A stretch of DNA of 64,000 nucleotides from Chaenocephalus aceratus. Taxonomy: Eukaryota; Chordata; Actinopteri; Perciformes; Channichthyidae. Numbering within the stretch: the first letter of the stretch is position 1; every line of letters begins with the position of its first letter. Below are positions 59,977 through 64,000 of this stretch, piece after piece. The translations under genes were made by a program, and so were the position numbers. Where the stretch lies: contig CM043800.1 in NCBI GenBank assembly GCA_023974075.1, forward strand, positions 27,977,452-28,041,451, given 5' to 3'. The notes beneath the pieces were generated by a model. The model was given only the letters and a program-made list of their open reading frames with translations, was not told the origin of the DNA and made no database searches.

Positions 59977-62918
59977 CAACCCAGTCTCACGGCATTTCGT
60001 GTTCACCAACACGATTTTTAATCTATTGATTCGTGTTCACCATCACGATTTGCCCCTTTTTTTCGTGTTGCACAGCACGATTTTAAAAGCAATGTATTTC
60101 TACTGGTAATGTGTTTCGTGCCTGCAGGCTGCAGCACGTCTTTTACTCCGGTCGGGTCGTGGAAGACCAGAAGCTGTGTGGTTCATAAAAACGTGTTCTT
60201 ACTCAATATCAAGCCACAATTATTGCTTTTATTTTAAATCGTATAATTTCGGACTTTTGTTGCCATCTGTGAGGAAAATAAATGGGGCTCAGAGCCTCAG
60301 GATACTGAAATCTGTATTTTTAAATATTTTTTCCTTCTAATTTGTTATTCTTTTCAAAATAACACACTGTTATTTACTCACCAATAACACACAATTATCC
60401 TTGCTTTTATTTATTGGTTTAATTCCATAATCTCGGGCTTTTTTGGTGTCCGTCAGGAACTGAATTTCAAAATAAAAATAACCGGAAACAGACGTAGGCC
60501 TGTAAGGGACATTTCGAGCATCATTGCGATTGTCAACATTTCTGAGTTTAGGATGGCCGAAGACACTACACTACCCATAATCCCCAGCTATCGTTTAGGA
60601 CTACAGTTCCCGTAAGGTTACGCAGAGCGTCAAACAGCTGTGTGAAATGGAACGAAACCACGCCAGATTATCCAAAACTGGAATCGAACACCCCCCCCAG
60701 AACTACACATGCTGGCTATTGTGTTTCGCAAAATGTTCTATGGGACGTCACGTCTCTACTGAACGTTTTCGTTTTTCCCACAATTAGAAGTTGCCATTAG
60801 TAAACACATTGGTGTTATCAAATGTAAAACATATAATTAATAAATGGGTGAAAATCACTTGTGTCCATAATGCGCAGCATTAATATATACCCACATGACA
60901 GCTCATTGCTACTTTGTAATTCTACTCCACTACAATTCAGAGGTTAACCTGGTATTTTTACTCCACTGCATTTATTTGAGTTACTTTGCAGATTCTGATT
61001 AATTATGTGAAATATAAACAACCCTTAAATCAGACTTGAGTTACACCTGAGTAAAATTCAGGTAAGGTGATTGTCATGTGCCAACAATCAGGAGAGATAT
61101 TTGATAGTTGGTGCTTGAGAAGACTAAACATGTATCTGCAATTGACATGAATGGAAACAAGTCATAAAGTATATTCATTACTCGTTATTCTCTACTAATA
61201 GTTAATTAAAGACTGTATATTATGGCTATTTTGCACATCCCCTTCAAGATTTTCAAAGGTTTATTGACATATCATACACAACTACGGTGTAGTTATGCAA
61301 TGAATGAAAAACTTGGGTCACAGGTTCCTCAACAGTGCATTACAAGACATCTATAAATATGTGTGTACCTCCACCATTAAACTGTCATATTCTGCACATT
61401 TCTTATTCTATCTACATACATAAGAGTATAATTAATGTGTATAATATCAGTTAAAATAAGTGCTTCAACATAGTTAACATTGCAGGAAAGCAATATATTA
61501 GACGTTAATTATTTTGTCAGGCTTAATATTTAATATTTAATGTTTAAATAAAGGTTAATCCGTTTTTCTGTTTTGCACCTCCTCCTATTAATATCTGTGC
61601 ATCCTGCACTAAACTGTTTTATTGTATAGATCACTTATAGTATCTTCTTGATTTTTTATATTCTATATTTCTATATTTATACTTTCCCCCTATGAAAGTA
61701 TGTACACTGTACAATAATTCAATAACGTGCTTTAACCACTAGGAGGTGCACACAAGGTGCACACAGCCATAATAACTTTGTATTATTAGTGTGTATGTAC
61801 AACATCTGAAGATGTATAGTTTTATGCATGCTTTCACATCATTTTACAGCATATTGCTATACTATTTCAGACTCAGTATTTACATTCTTACATTCAAAGA
61901 AAATCAGTAATATCTTTAAAAACTACAGTCCTTTTATATCAGCTGTGCACCGTTATGGTGTAAATATAACCTATCTATGAATTAGATCAAATGTAAAAGT
62001 CAGCCGAATTAGTGTTGATACTGCAAGGAGACGTATTGTGTGAAGAGAAATTGAAGATGTTGTTTAATTGTTGATATATTTATGATCCACGTCAAGTATT
62101 CAGTTTCGGCGCCATTTCTTCCAGTTTTTCCAAAGGTCTTCTCATCAGGGCTCTCTAAATAAAGAACTACGGCAGATCTGTAATATGTAATGCAGCCGAA
62201 CCGTGTATTACAATGCCGTTATGTGATGACTTTCAAAGAGAAAAGCAAGAGCACTCGGAATTAAGTATTATTTTATACTTTTTAAATGTTTTCCGGATTT
62301 CATATAATATAAACACCAAATCCCAGCATGCATTGCGGCTAACACATCCAATCAGCGAGCTTAAAACCATAGCTGAGGATCTTGGCTCGAAATGCCTACG
62401 TCTGTTTCCGGTTATATTTATTTTGAAATTCAGTTCCTGACGGACGCCGAAAAAACCCGAGATTATGGAATTAAACCAATAAATAAAAGCAAGGATAATT
62501 GTGTGTTATTGGTGAGTAAATAACAGTGTGTTATTTTGAAAAGAATAACAAATTAGAAGGAAAAAAAGATTTAAAAAATACAGATTTCAGTATCCTGAGG
62601 CTCTGAGCCCCATTTATTTTCCTCACAGACGACAACAAAAGTCCGAAATTATACGATTTAAAATAAAAGCAATAACTGTGGCTTGATATTGAGTAAGAAC
62701 ATGTTTTTATGAACCACACAGCTTCCGGTCTTCCTCGACCCGACCGGAGAAAAAGACGTGCTGCAGCCTGCAGGCACGAAACACGTTACCAGTAGAAATA
62801 CATTGCTTTTAAAATCGTGCTGTGCAACACGAAAAAAAGGGGCAAATCGTGATGGTGAACACGAATCAATAGATTAAAATACGTGTTGGTGAACACGAAA
62901 TGCCGTGAGACTGGGTTG
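59977..62918. mobile_element. Long-inverted-repeat element C (2.94 kb)
   Basis: The ends CAACCCAGTCTCACGGCATT and its reverse complement are flanked by a perfect 7-bp duplication ACACATT (59970-59976 and 62919-62925). The arms are about 530-545 bp (59977-60521 and about 62380-62918). The core (about 60540-62330) shares long blocks with elements A and B. No transposase. Located in AGMO intron 2. Confidence 0.85.
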
Positions 62919-62925
62919 ACACATT

Positions 62926-63183
62926 TGCTGAATATGAAAACACTCAGTGTGTGCCCACTGTGCGACTGTCAATGATAAACAACCTGTGCCCCGATATATG
63001 TTGTATGTATTATTGCTACACAAACATTACATTGCAGTTTAAGTGTCGCCAACTCCGTTTAAGAGATGTCTGTGTGCGAGGGGCCGGGGCAGTTTACACA
63101 CACGCAGCTGCTACATGCAGCAACACACACACACGGAGGAGATGGCGGAGAGAACGCGCTCCGAGGTGTGGTTAAACTATAGC
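62926..63183. other. AGMO intron 2, unassigned
   Basis: Short stretch with an ACACAC patch at about 63122. Nothing else seen. Confidence 0.4.
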
Positions 63184-63400
63184 CAGGGGCGGACTGGCCA
63201 TCGGGACGTTCGGGACGAATCCCGATGGGCCGGTACTGAAGTGGGCCAGTCGGACGATGTGGGCCGGCCGGTAACCGGCAGGGCTCGACATTAAACTATT
63301 TAGACACCCCGGGCCAGCGTTCCACTTGCCCGCTCGGGCCACTAAAAATATTGCTTTAAAAAAAAAAATTGTGGTATTGGTATTTTGACTAGCAATTTAG
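63184..63400. mobile_element. Two adjoining hAT termini
   Basis: CAGGGGCGGACTGGCCATCG at 63184 and CAGGGCTCGACATTAA at 63279 are both typical hAT 5' ends in fish. Their right ends are not found here. The internal CATCGGGACG / CGTTCGGGACGAATCCCGATG arms could fold. Confidence 0.6.
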
Positions 63401-63559
63401 TTAAATTGTTTCGTTTATAAACGCTACAACATAGCGTTCCGTGAGTCGGTTGTCGTTGTTGTTGTTGGGTGAAAAGCAAACAGCTGTTTGCTGGAGCGCA
63501 GCGGGAGCAGGCTCCCATGAGCGGGAGCGCGCTCCTTCACTATAGACTATCACGCCACC

Positions 63560-63711
63560 TAACCATTCGCCAAATGTTTTTAATACGAGCGGTAACCGGC
63601 CAAGCGCCGGGCAAAAAAACAATCTTCAATAAAAGAAAGTCACCGGAGGAGTTAAAGGAGAGTGACAGGGAGTATGAGAAGAAGAGGGAGAGAAAGTTTC
63701 AGCCTGCTTGA
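63560..63711 (+). pseudogene. Possible hAT transposase N-terminal remnant
   Basis: The frame ending at 63711 reads FNKRKSPEELKESDREYEKK then RERKFQPA. A basic KRKS start with a charged helix occurs in some hAT proteins. Short and weak. Confidence 0.3.
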
Positions 63712-63723
63712 TGGAGTTGGCTG

Positions 63724-63943
63724 CAGTGACGCGTCCTAAACCCCTTTTATAATCTATCTATTAGATTTATGATTCGAAAATTATAAAAGTAGGGTAGACA
63801 TGTGGAGATTATCCGGCTGAACAAAACGTGCATTTATCAAACAGGTTTGTTTTCCACAGACCTTATTTCCAGCTATTTTCCAAAACCCTTGTCGAGGGAA
63901 CCAGCAGCTTACTTCCTGGTTTTAGGACGCGTCACTGACTGCA
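63724..63943. mobile_element. 220-bp MITE with GACGCGTCCTAAA ends
   Basis: CAGTGACGCGTCCTAAACC at the left and GGTTTTAGGACGCGTCACTG at the right form terminal inverted repeats. Flanks GGCTG and ACTGC give no clear duplication. No coding frame. Confidence 0.8.
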
Positions 63944-64000
63944 CCTCTCCATATGATGCCAATATAAACAAGGTCTTCTATCGGCTCTGTACATCAATGC

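Noticed and set aside
58202..64000. AGMO exon 3 or the catalytic His-box exons
   Set aside because: Searched by eye for the expected helix and HxxxH segments. None found before the window ends, so they must lie further right.

Overview
The window looks like nuclear DNA of a ray-finned (probably percomorph) fish. Two vertebrate genes can be read from split exons with GT-AG borders: the mesoderm homeobox gene MEOX2 (three exons, complete, + strand, 17159-26356) and the first two coding exons of AGMO, alkylglycerol monooxygenase (+ strand, 49625-49735 and 58071-58201). AGMO continues past the right edge. As far as I recall, MEOX2 and AGMO are also head-to-tail neighbours in human, so this is a conserved gene pair. 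Fish-type LINE tails, MITEs, hAT ends and very long GT tracts support the fish assignment. The species, and whether this is meox2a or meox2b, cannot be told from the sequence.

Layout. 1-16.7 kb is the MEOX2 upstream intergenic region. It holds a TTAA-flanked MITE (497-1123), an L2-like reverse transcriptase relic (1190-2578), a Harbinger-like MITE with a Myb/SANT-like remnant (4452-5055), a second LINE 3' end (13350-13880) and otherwise unassigned, apparently single-copy DNA. 16.7-26.9 kb is MEOX2 with introns of 4.36 kb and 3.89 kb. 26.9-49.3 kb is the intergenic region between the two genes and is almost wholly built of nested mobile DNA. 49.6-64 kb is the start of AGMO. Its first intron (8.3 kb) holds a nested array of 1.04-kb CTG-flanked elements, and its second intron holds further MITEs, a 2.94-kb long-inverted-repeat element and hAT ends.

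The accessory DNA is the unusual part. A 13.26-kb composite (31597-44856) has nearly identical outer inverted repeats and a 5-6 bp target duplication. Inside it are a 2.3-kb long-inverted-repeat element, a relic of a THAP zinc-finger exon, LINE tails, and a solo LTR (40998-44598) that was itself interrupted by a second long-inverted-repeat element (41536-44370). A third relative lies at 59977-62918. The three long-inverted-repeat elements share an internal core but carry different outer arms. Next to the composite is a 4.4-kb element (44916-49325) with a decayed hAT transposon nested in it, ending about 300 bp before the AGMO start codon. A second family (29017-30054, 51444-53676, 54019-54290) is bounded by CTG at every complete end and has inserted into its own copy.

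I see no bacterial features, CRISPR array, rRNA or tRNA gene. Apart from the two vertebrate genes, all longer open frames look like transposon relics or translated simple repeats.
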